Source: Leptolyngbya iicbica LK (GTDB lineage Bacteria > Cyanobacteriota > Cyanobacteriia > Phormidesmidales > Phormidesmidaceae). Taken from it: a DNA stretch of 64,000 nucleotides. The DNA lies in the NCBI RefSeq assembly GCF_004212215.1, contig NZ_QVFV01000002.1:848914-912913 (forward strand). Direction: 5' to 3'. Below are positions 47,101 through 56,188 of the stretch, piece by piece. Both the position numbers and the translations under genes were made by a program. Below the pieces are notes generated by a model. That model made no database searches and had not been told where the DNA came from. It saw only the letters and a list, made by a program, of their open reading frames with translations. Each line of letters starts with the position of its first letter. Within the stretch, counting starts at the first letter, position 1.

Positions 47101-47293
47101 CGGTTATCCTGCCCGGTTGTCTGCGATCGCGCCACTCTGGTTCCAAAATACCAGCGTTCAGGACTGCCTAGCATGTCAGTAACGTAGTCGAAGGGGTGGA
47201 TTCCTCAGGTCCGACGCTGATGTATCAACAGCTGTCCAACACAATAAAAGGCGTTAAACGTTAGGCGGCGGCGCTAAGCCCCAAGGGAGCGTC

Positions 47294-48049
47294 ATGTATT
47301 TTATCGGGGTTGATTTGGGTTGGCAGTCTGGCGGCAGTGGCGTTTGTCTACTGCAAGCGGAGGACGATAACCTCCAGCTACTGAGTTTTCATCATTGCGA
47401 CAGCCGCGCGGCGGTGCTGGCGCTACTCGATGAGCTGATCGCGCCGACAGCACCCGCCCTGATTGCGGTTGATGCTCCGACGTTGATTCCCAACCAGACG
47501 GGGATGCGCGAGTGCGATCGCCTGGCCCACCGATATTTTGGCAAGTATGACGCCGGCTGTTATCCCGCCAATCGGAGTCGCCCCTTTGCTCCGGCCCTAC
47601 TGGAATTTGGTCTAGAGTTGGAATCTCGGGGCTTCGTGCACGCGCCACAGATCATCCCCCAGCAAGCTGGCCGCTACCAAATTGAGTTGTTTCCTCACCC
47701 GGCCACGATTCACCTATTTCGGCTCGCCAAGATTTTGAAATACAAAAAAGGACGTATTGCTGAGCGCCGACAAGCCCTCGCGCAACTGCGGACCCTGCAA
47801 TTAGACTCATTTCCCCAGCTCACGCCGAGTCTACCGCTGCAAGACCATGATCTCCCCACACTGCCCTCTGGGGGCAAAGCGCTCAAGGCCGTCGAAGATC
47901 AACTAGACAGCTTGACCTGTGCCTATGCGGGCGCCCATTGGTGGTGGTGGGGCTTAGCGCGTAACTGGGTCATGGGGGATGCTGCCGGTGGCTATATCGT
48001 CGTGCCAGCCCCCTATCCTGACCAAGTGGCCCCTCACCTTGATCAGTAA
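47294..48049 (+). CDS. DUF429 family protein (RNase H-like fold)
   Basis: A 251-residue protein. The N-terminal FIGVDLGWQSGGSGVCLL and LIAVDAPTLIPNQTGMRECD are the two Asp-bearing strands of DUF429, a predicted nuclease-like family with an RNase H-like fold. YQIELFPHPATIHLF, KYKKGRIAERRQALAQL and the Glu/Asp-rich DQLDSLTCAYAGAHWWWWG follow. The substrate is unknown. It converges on the glutathione transferase gene with a 19-base gap. Confidence 0.82.
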   Translation: MYFIGVDLGWQSGGSGVCLLQAEDDNLQLLSFHHCDSRAAVLALLDELIAPTAPALIAVDAPTLIPNQTGMRECDRLAHRYFGKYDAGCYPANRSRPFAPALLEFGLELESRGFVHAPQIIPQQAGRYQIELFPHPATIHLFRLAKILKYKKGRIAERRQALAQLRTLQLDSFPQLTPSLPLQDHDLPTLPSGGKALKAVEDQLDSLTCAYAGAHWWWWGLARNWVMGDAAGGYIVVPAPYPDQVAPHLDQ

Positions 48050-48068
48050 ACTTCTGGGCTGGCCAAGA

Positions 48069-49274
48069 TTAAACCGGGGCAAACTCCACTGGGTTTTGGT
48101 CGCGACGATGCCGTACGGGAATGGCTGGCCCCTGCTGATCACCCACCAGCGCAGCGGTATGTTCCAACGACGCCCGTAGTCGCTTGGCTGCATAGATTGA
48201 CATGTCGCGGGGCACATTGATGCGATCGCGTAAATATCGCAAACCCACATCCGTCCCCTTTGGAGGTGGACAAGTTTCCCCCGTCATTAAATGCGTCAGG
48301 GCACAGCGCAGCGCCTCATCCAACGGCTGATCGCGCACTGGATTTACCCGAATAATATTGACCCGGTGCTGCAAAACCCGTTGTAACGCCTCTGCCCGCG
48401 ATGTTTCCGGTTCTGGATAGCGAACATCGGGTAAGCCGAGCCAAGGCCCCTGGTCAACCTGCTGCTGATTGCGCCGCGCCTCGGGCGTGCCGTTTTCATA
48501 ACAGCCGCCCATTTGCGGGGGCAAATCGTGAACATGGGTATGAAAATCGCTCTGGGTGCCGCGATAGGTCAAACGACTTTCCAAACCATCAAACCAATCT
48601 GACAGGCGGGGATTGACCTCCCGCAAAGAATAGCCTTTGTAGTAGTAAAGACTGGCGTTCATCCGCTCAACGTAGGGCACAAAAATAATGTCAGCGGCAC
48701 TGAACGTATCGAGAAAAAATGGCCCCGGTGTCTGACTCAAGGCGGCCTCGACGTCTTCGACAACGCGCAAGAACTGCTCGCGGTGATAATCGTCTTCGCG
48801 CTGCGATCGCGCCGGATAACACAGCCAGCTACACCAGGCCCGAAACAGCAACCGTTCCAGCTTACGCAGTGGCATCACTTGTGGATCTCGCAGACTCCAC
48901 TCCAAAGGGCCAAAGGCTTGCTCCAAGGCCAATAAAATATCGTCGCTCTCGGTAATTAACTGGCCATCCAGTTCCAGCGCGGGCAACATCCCCGAAGGCA
49001 CCTTACGCTTGTACCAGGCTTCTTTTTGGCCATAGCAAAACATCGTGATTTTTTCGATGCGGTAAGGAATCCGCTTTTCTTCCAGCCAGAGCCAAACCTT
49101 TTGACAATAGGGACACCAGGCATGATTATCGCGATACAAAGTGACCCGTACATCCGCTTCAGCCTGGCCAAATAGCCGGAGTTTGGATTGGGCGTTGGTC
49201 GGCCCATTCACGCGATCGATCGTAAAGTCAGTCAGCGATTCAAGGTCTTGCCAGTTCAAGCACTGCGTCGTCAT
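48069..49274 (-). CDS. Glutathione S-transferase family protein
   Basis: A 401-residue protein. Residues about 48-135 form a glutathione-binding thioredoxin-fold domain with [20 protein letters not shown] (CPYC-type redox motif) and [20 protein letters not shown], the usual cis-Pro and Glu-Ser segment. The helical C-domain follows (about 140-265). About 130 more residues come after it, including [20 protein letters not shown]. Its length is about twice that of simple transferases but fits a plant and cyanobacterial subgroup. It may act in thiol redox or detoxification. Confidence 0.85.
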   Translation of the reverse strand: MTTQCLNWQDLESLTDFTIDRVNGPTNAQSKLRLFGQAEADVRVTLYRDNHAWCPYCQKVWLWLEEKRIPYRIEKITMFCYGQKEAWYKRKVPSGMLPALELDGQLITESDDILLALEQAFGPLEWSLRDPQVMPLRKLERLLFRAWCSWLCYPARSQREDDYHREQFLRVVEDVEAALSQTPGPFFLDTFSAADIIFVPYVERMNASLYYYKGYSLREVNPRLSDWFDGLESRLTYRGTQSDFHTHVHDLPPQMGGCYENGTPEARRNQQQVDQGPWLGLPDVRYPEPETSRAEALQRVLQHRVNIIRVNPVRDQPLDEALRCALTHLMTGETCPPPKGTDVGLRYLRDRINVPRDMSIYAAKRLRASLEHTAALVGDQQGPAIPVRHRRDQNPVEFAPV

Positions 49275-49417
49275 AAATTCAGCCTGGATAACGATATGTC
49301 TACTCCTGTACTCAATTTAACGCCTCATCAGAGTGCTCTTGAAATAGCGGACAGGCTTAGTCCCTCGATGCGGTTAGCTGGCTGAAAAAACTAAGCGGCG
49401 CAGTGAACGGCCCTGAT

Positions 49418-51019
49418 TCACGACTGGGACGAAGGCAAACGGCCGGTGGAGCGATCGCCAGCCTCACAAGCCACCCGAAACAGCCCCCCTGGCACCGGCA
49501 AGGCTTCAGGCAGACAGGCAAACTGCGCGAGTAATTGCTCAGTGGGTTCAAAGAGCAATACGGTTTGGCCCGCTGTCGGTACCTGAGGTAACTCTGGAGA
49601 TTGTGTAATCACCCACGTCGTCTCTGGAGCCAGGTAATAGCTGAGGGAAATCACATTTCCAAGGGTTGTTTCGTGCGCCTGAGTCAGGACGGTCGGCTGC
49701 GGCCACTCATTAATCGCCGCTGCGATAGTACGGTTGTGATAGTTAAATCCTTTGCTCCACCAAGCCGGGGCCTGCAGAATCGCCCACGAGCTGGTGAGCC
49801 CCAACCCTAGGAGCAATGCGACTCCCCACAGCACTGCCCGACGCCGGTATTGATATTGCAACCCCAACCAACCGGCCATGGCCACGAGGCAGCCAATGAG
49901 CGCTGGCATAAAGTAGCGCGTATTTCTCGACAGCACACTCCCCCGCACCCAATCGCCCCCAAGGATGCAGACGGTGGGCACTAACACCAGCGTGAGCACC
50001 AACACGCTTGACTCTTTAGATAAGGAGCGCAGCAAGGACAACAATATGCCCAGCAATAGCAGCACAAACAAAGGCGGCACTAGCCACGAATAAGGATGCT
50101 CTAACGGCAAATTGGGATCAAAAAATACAGCGGTGAAGTGCAATCCCCAGAGCTTGACCAGCACGTCTAGGGGATAGCTGACGACGGTCGTCCAGTCGGT
50201 GGCTGATTGCCACTGCTGTCGATTGAGCGCCATCACCAGCAACCACGGCATAAATAAGAGTCCAGCCGCCGCGATCGCTAATACGAATCTATGCCTTTGC
50301 CGTTGGGACAGTACCAATAGGCCGTATATCCCATGAGCCATCACAATCGTGAGGGACAGCACTGAAGTATAAAACGTGAGGCTAAGGCAAACTGCATAGG
50401 TGCCCCAAGCTCGCCAGCGTTGCAACCGCACCGCCCGCCGTAAGGCCCAAGTCGCGAGCACGGTAACCAACGTCCACAAAGCGTACTGTCGAGCTTCTTG
50501 GGCGTAGAGTAAGTGTACTGGCGAAACCGCAAACAGCAGGGGCGCAAGAATTGCGGCTTCGCGGATAGCAAAAAGTTCCCAGGCGAGACCCGGCAAGGCT
50601 AGAAAGGTCACCGTACTGATCAGTGCAGACAGGCTGCGAAAAGCGGTCACAGAGGTACCAAAAACTTTGACCCACACCCAGCCGAGCAAATAAAACAACG
50701 GTGGATGTTCCGGATGGTCGATGAGCGATCGCCAGGTATCGGCAAAGGTACTGCCTGGGGCAAAGGTCTGGTATTGCAAGATTGCTGAGGCCGCGATCGG
50801 CTCTCCGGTAAAGAGTTGCGCCGCAACTTGGTCGCCCAGATGTCCGGTCACCCGCAAAGCCGTAAAGACCTCGTCATGCCAGAACACCATCTGGTCTAAT
50901 CGCAGCCATCGCAAGCCAATTCCCAATAAAAGACAAAGTGAGATCGCCCATAACCAGGGCAATCTCACTTCGCTGAATCGCTGAGTTAGCCTACGCGAAA
51001 GAATAGCCAAACTTTCCAA
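49418..51019 (-). CDS. GT39-like membrane glycosyltransferase
   Basis: A 533-residue protein with about ten to twelve membrane helices and a conserved first loop, LDQMVFWHDEVFTALRVTG, containing the catalytic-type Asp-Glu of PMT/ArnT (GT39, GT-C fold). The later motif EHPPLFYLLGWVWVKVFG and SPVHLLYAQEARQYALWTL belong to the same family. It would transfer a sugar from a polyprenyl-phosphate carrier to a lipid, protein or glycan. Its 5' end overlaps the next upstream gene by 29 bases, so the two are translationally coupled. Confidence 0.88.
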   Translation of the reverse strand: MESLAILSRRLTQRFSEVRLPWLWAISLCLLLGIGLRWLRLDQMVFWHDEVFTALRVTGHLGDQVAAQLFTGEPIAASAILQYQTFAPGSTFADTWRSLIDHPEHPPLFYLLGWVWVKVFGTSVTAFRSLSALISTVTFLALPGLAWELFAIREAAILAPLLFAVSPVHLLYAQEARQYALWTLVTVLATWALRRAVRLQRWRAWGTYAVCLSLTFYTSVLSLTIVMAHGIYGLLVLSQRQRHRFVLAIAAAGLLFMPWLLVMALNRQQWQSATDWTTVVSYPLDVLVKLWGLHFTAVFFDPNLPLEHPYSWLVPPLFVLLLLGILLSLLRSLSKESSVLVLTLVLVPTVCILGGDWVRGSVLSRNTRYFMPALIGCLVAMAGWLGLQYQYRRRAVLWGVALLLGLGLTSSWAILQAPAWWSKGFNYHNRTIAAAINEWPQPTVLTQAHETTLGNVISLSYYLAPETTWVITQSPELPQVPTAGQTVLLFEPTEQLLAQFACLPEALPVPGGLFRVACEAGDRSTGRLPSSQS

Positions 51020-52247
51020 AATTGGTCAGTAGGGCAATGTTCGTATGCTCTAGCGTATTGACCAGCCAGGGCACTTCTTTGCAAACACACTTTTCATGAT
51101 GGTTAAACAACACCGTCAAGCGATTTTCTAGCCAGGGCTTGACGGCGGAGCAAAACAACACCACCCGCAGCAGTAATCCAACAGTCAATGTCTGACCCGC
51201 ATCATGGAGCAACTGCCAAAACCGCCGGAAAACCGGCTGTTGACGGCCTTGAACAACTAAAAAGTTCAACAGCTTTTGGCAAGTGGTAATCACGATAAAG
51301 TCAGTCAGCCGCTGATCATCAAAGTCGCTTAGCGTCTCGCGGAGATATTGCCGGAGCGATCGCCGAAAATGATTATTCACATAACGAGGATCAGCGTCTG
51401 CCAATGGCGACAGCAGGTACTCCAAAAACTCTTCCTTAAAATCTCGGAAAGAGCGCACCGTTTTGCTGTAAGTGCGAAACATCTGAGCCAAGTCGCGATG
51501 GCTGCGGTTGCCTTCGACCTTGCCAGTGTAATAACTGAGGGCTTGGGCAAACTCATCCGAGGGCAGTTGCGTCGGATTTGGGACAGTCTTGCTGACCCCA
51601 CGCTTTTGCTGGTCACAATAACGCGCGAGTTGCACCCCTAACTTGGTCTCCGCTTCTTGGCGCAACTGACCAACCTGATTTTTCTGCTGCTGGTCGCTGT
51701 CTTTGGTCAACAAACTGCTGTCATACAAAAAGGGATAGCGCTTGAGCTGTTTACCGACTGGCTGCTCATCCATCGCGACGGTAGCCCCTTCGTCTGGGAC
51801 GTCAATCAAATTAGCAAACCGTCGCAGTGCATCATATTGTTCAGTCTGTGTAAACAGACGGCTCAGCTTACGAATTGTCTGGGTTTCCGCCATCGCGGCT
51901 GGAGTTGTTGGCACCTGCTCAAACATTTGCACCAGAGCTGGCACCGCCCAGTGATTGCGCGGCTCCGTTGACCAGGGATTCGCCAAGGTGTAGCTACAGC
52001 GGTTCAGCGTGTACTTAAACTCCCGTTCCGCATAAGGGCGATGGGCTAGCTCCACCACAATTTCCCAAATCGTTTCGTCCGGGCAGTAGTCCGCCTGGAT
52101 GAACAATTGATGAAACTGTTGCAAAACGGTGTCAGCATCTTGCTGCTGACGACAGTGCTGCAAAAAACCGTAAAGGCGGTTTTCAAGCTCGGCAGTGGAG
52201 GCGTTTTGGTGGCTAGACCACGATTCGTAGGAATCCATAGGGCTCAT
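50991..52247 (-). CDS. Conserved cyanobacterial protein of unknown function
   Basis: A 418-residue protein that I recognise only as conserved among cyanobacteria. It has helical segments such as LENRLYGFLQHCRQQQDADT and AEREFKYTLNRCSYTLANPW, plus FIVITTCQKLLNFLVVQGRQ. There is no signal peptide, and one moderately hydrophobic stretch (TVGLLLRVVLFCSAV) is probably a buried helix. Its 3' end overlaps the GT39 gene by 29 bases. Two 15-bp direct repeats lie 60-90 bases before the start. Alternative start at Met4 is possible. Confidence 0.78.
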   Translation of the reverse strand: MSPMDSYESWSSHQNASTAELENRLYGFLQHCRQQQDADTVLQQFHQLFIQADYCPDETIWEIVVELAHRPYAEREFKYTLNRCSYTLANPWSTEPRNHWAVPALVQMFEQVPTTPAAMAETQTIRKLSRLFTQTEQYDALRRFANLIDVPDEGATVAMDEQPVGKQLKRYPFLYDSSLLTKDSDQQQKNQVGQLRQEAETKLGVQLARYCDQQKRGVSKTVPNPTQLPSDEFAQALSYYTGKVEGNRSHRDLAQMFRTYSKTVRSFRDFKEEFLEYLLSPLADADPRYVNNHFRRSLRQYLRETLSDFDDQRLTDFIVITTCQKLLNFLVVQGRQQPVFRRFWQLLHDAGQTLTVGLLLRVVLFCSAVKPWLENRLTVLFNHHEKCVCKEVPWLVNTLEHTNIALLTNFGKFGYSFA

Positions 52248-52305
52248 GCTGGCAGACTACCCAATTCGGCGACAGGGACAGCGATCAAGCGATTCGTTAA
52301 AACTG

Positions 52306-52337
52306 CAATTGAGTTAATTATCCAATTGAGTTAATTA
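52306..52337. repeat. Two 15-bp direct repeats, period 17
   Basis: CAATTGAGTTAATTA occurs at 52306-52320 and again at 52323-52337, separated by two bases. It lies in the probable promoter region of the leftward 418-residue protein gene. The AT-rich near-palindromic halves suggest a protein-binding site. Confidence 0.9.
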
Positions 52338-52508
52338 ATTGATGGATGCGTTGAATGCACCTTACCCGCAAAACCTCTAATCAACAGAGCCATGCGGACA
52401 CTTTTCAGGCTGTCTCCTCCCAATCATATCCCCAAGACCGATGTACGTCTTCTGCTTACGGCTAAAGCCGACTCTAGAACTGTGCAATCACGATTGCAAA
52501 AAAGCACA

Positions 52509-52531
52509 AAAAAAGGGGGCAAATGCCCCCA
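52509..52531 (-). terminator. Rho-independent terminator of cpcG
   Basis: GGGGGC pairs with GCCCCC around AAAT (52516-52531). Read leftward it is followed by seven T (complement of 52515-52509). It is about 33 bases beyond the cpcG stop. Confidence 0.93.
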
Positions 52532-52563
52532 AAACGAGTTCCCTTGAAGCAAATCTAAAACGC

Positions 52564-53325
52564 TTAAGATGCTACCTGACGGTAAGGCACCGTGGTGGCG
52601 ATATTGATATCAGCCGTGGTTACCCGAGCCGGAGCTTTGGAGTTGGGCTGAATCTTGCGAGCCATATCCAAAAACAGCTGGGGGTTGCCTGCACTGGGGC
52701 GCTTGTCCTGGGGGACGAAGCGACGCACCTGAGACTGCCAAATAGACTGAGGGAAGCCGAGAATGGAGCGGTAGTATTCGTCGTAGCGGGGCAACTTCAA
52801 GTTGGTGGGCATTTCGCCTTCTTCGCGGCTCGCTAATACGCGACGGCGTTGGTAAGGCACGGTATTAAAGCCGAAGTTGCTGATGTACTCTTCGCTATCG
52901 AGCAACTCATCAACGAATCCTTGAATCCCTTTGGTGGCAACGACAATAGACCAAGCGATCTTTTCGCGCTCACTGTAAACGCGGCGACCTAAAACGCGCT
53001 CTACACAGTGCTCAACAAAGCGATAGTTATTGTTCTTTTCATAAAAGCTGTTGTAAAAGGTCTTTGACAACAGCAGACCCCGGATGAAATCACGGACATT
53101 GATTTGCCCATTACGCAACTGGGACTCTAAGAAGGCTTCGCGATCCCACTTAAAGGCATGAAAGAAAATCTGACGATAAGCTGCCTCAATCAAGGCATCC
53201 ATATCAGTAGCGTCTAAGAGGTCGTCGGTGCTAAAAGTGCGTGCTTGCTCGTCACCGCCAACGTCGTACCCTTCGACACGCGGGTTTTGACTGGAAGGGG
53301 AATAATTCAACAATGGAAGCGCCAC
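52564..53325 (-). CDS. cpcG: Phycobilisome rod-core linker polypeptide
   Basis: A 253-residue linker that attaches phycocyanin rods to the allophycocyanin core. The N-terminal [20 protein letters not shown] is the CpcG signature. The PBS linker domain follows (about 40-170: [60 protein letters not shown]). The C-terminal part binds the core. Lack of a C-terminal hydrophobic helix argues for CpcG1 rather than CpcL. It has its own strong terminator and lies apart from the main cpc operon. Confidence 0.95.
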   Translation of the reverse strand: MALPLLNYSPSSQNPRVEGYDVGGDEQARTFSTDDLLDATDMDALIEAAYRQIFFHAFKWDREAFLESQLRNGQINVRDFIRGLLLSKTFYNSFYEKNNNYRFVEHCVERVLGRRVYSEREKIAWSIVVATKGIQGFVDELLDSEEYISNFGFNTVPYQRRRVLASREEGEMPTNLKLPRYDEYYRSILGFPQSIWQSQVRRFVPQDKRPSAGNPQLFLDMARKIQPNSKAPARVTTADINIATTVPYRQVAS

Positions 53326-53550
53326 GTCTGAATCTCCGATATCTGAGAGTTTTTTACAATCGTTATTGCCAATAATAGGGGATGGTGGTCAGGCACTCTG
53401 GCAATCCTGAGGAAATCATCACAGAGCTTAACATTCCACCGAAGCTATACGGGGCATCGATTTCAAGACTCTGTGGTGGCTGCATGAGACGCTGAAAAGG
53501 GCCACATCTGAGGAGAAGATGGGCCGAAGTTGATGTTTGGCAATGTTTCT

Positions 53551-54156
53551 TTACCAGCCGAGGACAGAATATTGCGCGGCGGGAATGGCGATCGCTTCGG
53601 GCGCAACGTCTCCGCTCGGAACCGTACTGGACTCATCGGGAACATCCATCCGAGTTTCGACACAAAATGAGGCGGTGTTCGATAAGCCAATGACTGTGCT
53701 GGTGCGGATGCGAGTCGTCGCATTGGGAAACCAAAACCGCTCGACCGAGCTCATCGTGGAATAGTCGGTCGTTAATACAAGGCCATCCTGGTCATCTACC
53801 TGATAGCGACCCACCACGGGGGAAGTTTCTGCATAGCCCTTTTCGCGCAGTAGTTGGCCGGATTGGGCAGAGTCGGTATCGGGGACCAAGACGAGCACGG
53901 TGGCGCCCTCTTGGGTCTGCCCCTCCTCATCCCACTGCATAGAACCTTGCCAACTCACCGCTGCACCCCCGATCGCGCGGGCGGGGTCAACGTCATGCAT
54001 TTGGCAGATTTCCACCACTTTGGAGTCCGTAGCTGGCAAAACAGAAGCGTTAATTTCGAGCTGCCCCAGTTCGGTACGACGCATCGCAAGATGGTGGGTC
54101 GTGCGCTGAGAAATCCAGCGACCTTCACTCATCTGAAAAAAATCCATCGCTTCCAT
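53551..54156 (-). CDS. cpcS: CpcS/CpeS-type phycobiliprotein lyase
   Basis: A 201-residue lipocalin-fold lyase that attaches phycocyanobilin to the Cys-84-type site of phycobiliproteins. The start MEAMDFFQMSEGRWISQRTT, then HHLAMRRTELG and the ATRIRTSTVIGLSNTASFCV, ETR segment are typical of CpcS-I. The frame stays open another 97 codons upstream, but that stretch lacks similarity and overlaps the mscS start, so the ATG at 54156 is used (54147 is possible). It lies 225 bases upstream of cpcG in the same direction, so the two may be co-regulated. Confidence 0.93.
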   Translation of the reverse strand: MEAMDFFQMSEGRWISQRTTHHLAMRRTELGQLEINASVLPATDSKVVEICQMHDVDPARAIGGAAVSWQGSMQWDEEGQTQEGATVLVLVPDTDSAQSGQLLREKGYAETSPVVGRYQVDDQDGLVLTTDYSTMSSVERFWFPNATTRIRTSTVIGLSNTASFCVETRMDVPDESSTVPSGDVAPEAIAIPAAQYSVLGW

Positions 54157-54217
54157 AACTAAAGTCCGTCGTGAGTAACATGCAGTTGAGAGTTGTATCG
54201 ATATTGTAAAGGGGAGC

Positions 54218-54228
54218 GTGTGAGGAGT
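54218..54228 (+). promoter_or_regulatory. Predicted Yfr1 sRNA target site at the mscS ribosome binding site
   Basis: GTGTGAGGAGT is the exact reverse complement of ACUCCUCACAC, the ultraconserved unpaired core of the cyanobacterial sRNA Yfr1. It covers the GAGGAG ribosome binding site, 10 bases before the GTG start of mscS. Binding would block translation. Whether this organism makes Yfr1 is not shown by the window. Confidence 0.5.
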
Positions 54229-54238
54229 TGGCAGAATC

Positions 54239-56161
54239 GTGAAGAATTTCCATCGATCAATCTGGCGGCGATCGCTGCGCCGACGCCTGGCATGGAGCCT
54301 TGTGGGCCTGCTCTTGGGTCTGGGGTGTTGGGCGATCGCGCCGCCAGTCACGGCCCAAAGTGAGGCTGATGCGCCGCCCCCACCAACGGCAGCGCCGACT
54401 GAGGCCAATTCACCAACCAGTGAGGGCGGCTCCCTAATGGTGCCCAACGCTCAAAACCCGGTGATTAATCCGCTGAAAACCTGGACGCCTTATCAAATCC
54501 GGGAGCTTTTTGCGGAGAACGACAATCAAGCATCGGATACCGCTGCCATTCATTTAGATGGCCGCACCTTATTCGAGGTAGCGGCTCCCATCAGCGAGGA
54601 GGATACGCTCAATGCCCTCGAGCGGGCGTCGGCGATTGAAACTGAATTAGAGCGAATGGCCGCAGAGTTTTTGCGTACGGGTAATCCAGACACATTAGAG
54701 GTTTATTACGAGGTGGATGAAGAAAGTAATCAACCGGTCATTTACGTCAATGGCCAAATGCTGATGACGGTGACCTATCTGGACGCCCGGATTAACGGGA
54801 TCAACAGCTTAACGCTACGGGCTCAACAAATTGTGCGGTCGGTTGAAACAGCGCTTCTCCAATACCACCAAGAGCGCCAGTCGGCCTTTCTATGGCAGCA
54901 GGTGCGCTGGACCCTGGCAACTTTGCTCATCACCCTGCTGGCGAGTTTTGCCATTAGTCATTTCGCGCGTCAGCTGAGTGTGCAGCGGCAGGCGCTAAAG
55001 CAAGGGAACTCGTTGGCGGGGCGATCGCCGACTCCAGAGAACCTGGCACTGGCGTCGTCGGGCCAGGTGAATCACATGCGCACAACCCTATTGACAAAGC
55101 AGCGGATTAACAGTCTTGGGATTGTCCGCGATGGGCTCAAAATTGTCCAGATATTTTTGTGGATTACGAGTGGGCTGGTGGTGTTAGGGTTTTTCCCTTA
55201 CACCCGTTGGCTACAGCCGCTGATCGTGGATTTAATGCGGTTGCCGGTGCGCTTGGTGTTAGCCGGTGTGGTGGCCTATGTCGTGATTCAGTTAGCCAGT
55301 CTGTGGATTGATCGACTCTTTTTAATATTTCAAGGACGCACCGAAGTGCATTTGGAGCGATCGCAGCGCTTGATTTTGCGCCTGTCTACCTTTTCTCAAG
55401 TGATTAAGGGCGTGGTTGCGGTGGTCATTGTCGGCATTACCACTCTAGTCATTTTGAGCTGGCTGGGCGTGCGCATCGGCCCCCTGGTGGCCGGTGCCGG
55501 TTTAATTGGTTTTGCCATCTCATTTGCCTCCCAGAGCCTGATCAAAGACATCATCAACGGCTTTTTGGTGTTGGTTGAAGATCAGTATGGCGTGGGTGAT
55601 GTCATTACCGTGGGCGCGATGTCGGGCTTTGTCGAAACCATGAACCTGCGCATCACCCAACTGCGGGCCACCGATGGCCAACTCATTACCATTCCCAACA
55701 GCCAAATCAATATTGTGCAGAACTTATCGAAGGAGTGGTCACGGGTAGATTTGATGATTCCGGTGGGGTTGACCGCCGACATTAATCAGGCCCTCCAATT
55801 AGTGGAAGATGAAGCGACTTTGATGCAACGGGATGAGATTTGGGGATCGTTGATTTTAGAGCCGCCGTTGTTATTGGGGGTGGATGACCTGAACCACGCC
55901 GGGGCCACCATTCGCATTTGGATCAAGACGCAGCCGCTGAAGCAGTGGGATGTGGCGCGAGAATATCGCCGCCGCCTAAAATTGGCGTTTGAAGCCGCCC
56001 AGATTCCCCTGGGGATCCCGCAGCAAGTGGTGCAGGTGTCCGGGCCGTATGCGCTCAGTCGGTTTGCCCACAACGGGCTGCATGGTCAGGAGGAGATTGA
56101 GGCGATCGCCCCAGCGCCAGCCCCACCCACCGGTTCACTGAATGTCACCCCAGATGTGTAA
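54239..56161 (+). CDS. MscS-family mechanosensitive ion channel
   Basis: A 640-residue channel that opens under membrane tension and protects against osmotic downshift. It has a basic signal-like N-terminus (SLRRRLAWSLVGLLLGLGCW, end AIAPPVTAQ), a periplasmic helical domain (about 45-215), then four to five membrane helices. The pore region VRIGPLVAGAGLIGFAISFA, SQSLIKDIINGFLVLVEDQY is followed by the beta domain (VGDVITVGAMSGFVETMNLR, TQLRATDGQLITIPNSQI). A cytoplasmic C-domain follows. The start is a GTG with GAGGAG 11 bases upstream. It precedes an alpha/beta hydrolase gene by 27 bases. Confidence 0.92.
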   Translation: MKNFHRSIWRRSLRRRLAWSLVGLLLGLGCWAIAPPVTAQSEADAPPPPTAAPTEANSPTSEGGSLMVPNAQNPVINPLKTWTPYQIRELFAENDNQASDTAAIHLDGRTLFEVAAPISEEDTLNALERASAIETELERMAAEFLRTGNPDTLEVYYEVDEESNQPVIYVNGQMLMTVTYLDARINGINSLTLRAQQIVRSVETALLQYHQERQSAFLWQQVRWTLATLLITLLASFAISHFARQLSVQRQALKQGNSLAGRSPTPENLALASSGQVNHMRTTLLTKQRINSLGIVRDGLKIVQIFLWITSGLVVLGFFPYTRWLQPLIVDLMRLPVRLVLAGVVAYVVIQLASLWIDRLFLIFQGRTEVHLERSQRLILRLSTFSQVIKGVVAVVIVGITTLVILSWLGVRIGPLVAGAGLIGFAISFASQSLIKDIINGFLVLVEDQYGVGDVITVGAMSGFVETMNLRITQLRATDGQLITIPNSQINIVQNLSKEWSRVDLMIPVGLTADINQALQLVEDEATLMQRDEIWGSLILEPPLLLGVDDLNHAGATIRIWIKTQPLKQWDVAREYRRRLKLAFEAAQIPLGIPQQVVQVSGPYALSRFAHNGLHGQEEIEAIAPAPAPPTGSLNVTPDV

Positions 56162-56188
56162 TTTACTGGCGATCGCTGAGGAGCCCTG

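Larger units (their letters stand above)
52248..52563. other. Intergenic region between the unknown gene and cpcG
   Basis: About 315 bases. It holds the direct repeat at 52306-52337 and, at the right end, the cpcG terminator. No gene was found. Confidence 0.55.

Noticed and set aside
54218-54228. A Yfr1 gene on the leftward strand (ACTCCTCACAC is present)
   Set aside because: Yfr1 has a hairpin on each side of this core and a terminator after it. Here neither flanking hairpin nor a T run exists, so the rightward reading as a target site in the mscS leader fits better.
54157-54447. A 97-residue N-terminal extension of cpcS
   Set aside because: The added residues are low in conservation, overlap the mscS start on the other strand, and CpcS proteins begin at MEAMDFF-like sequence.
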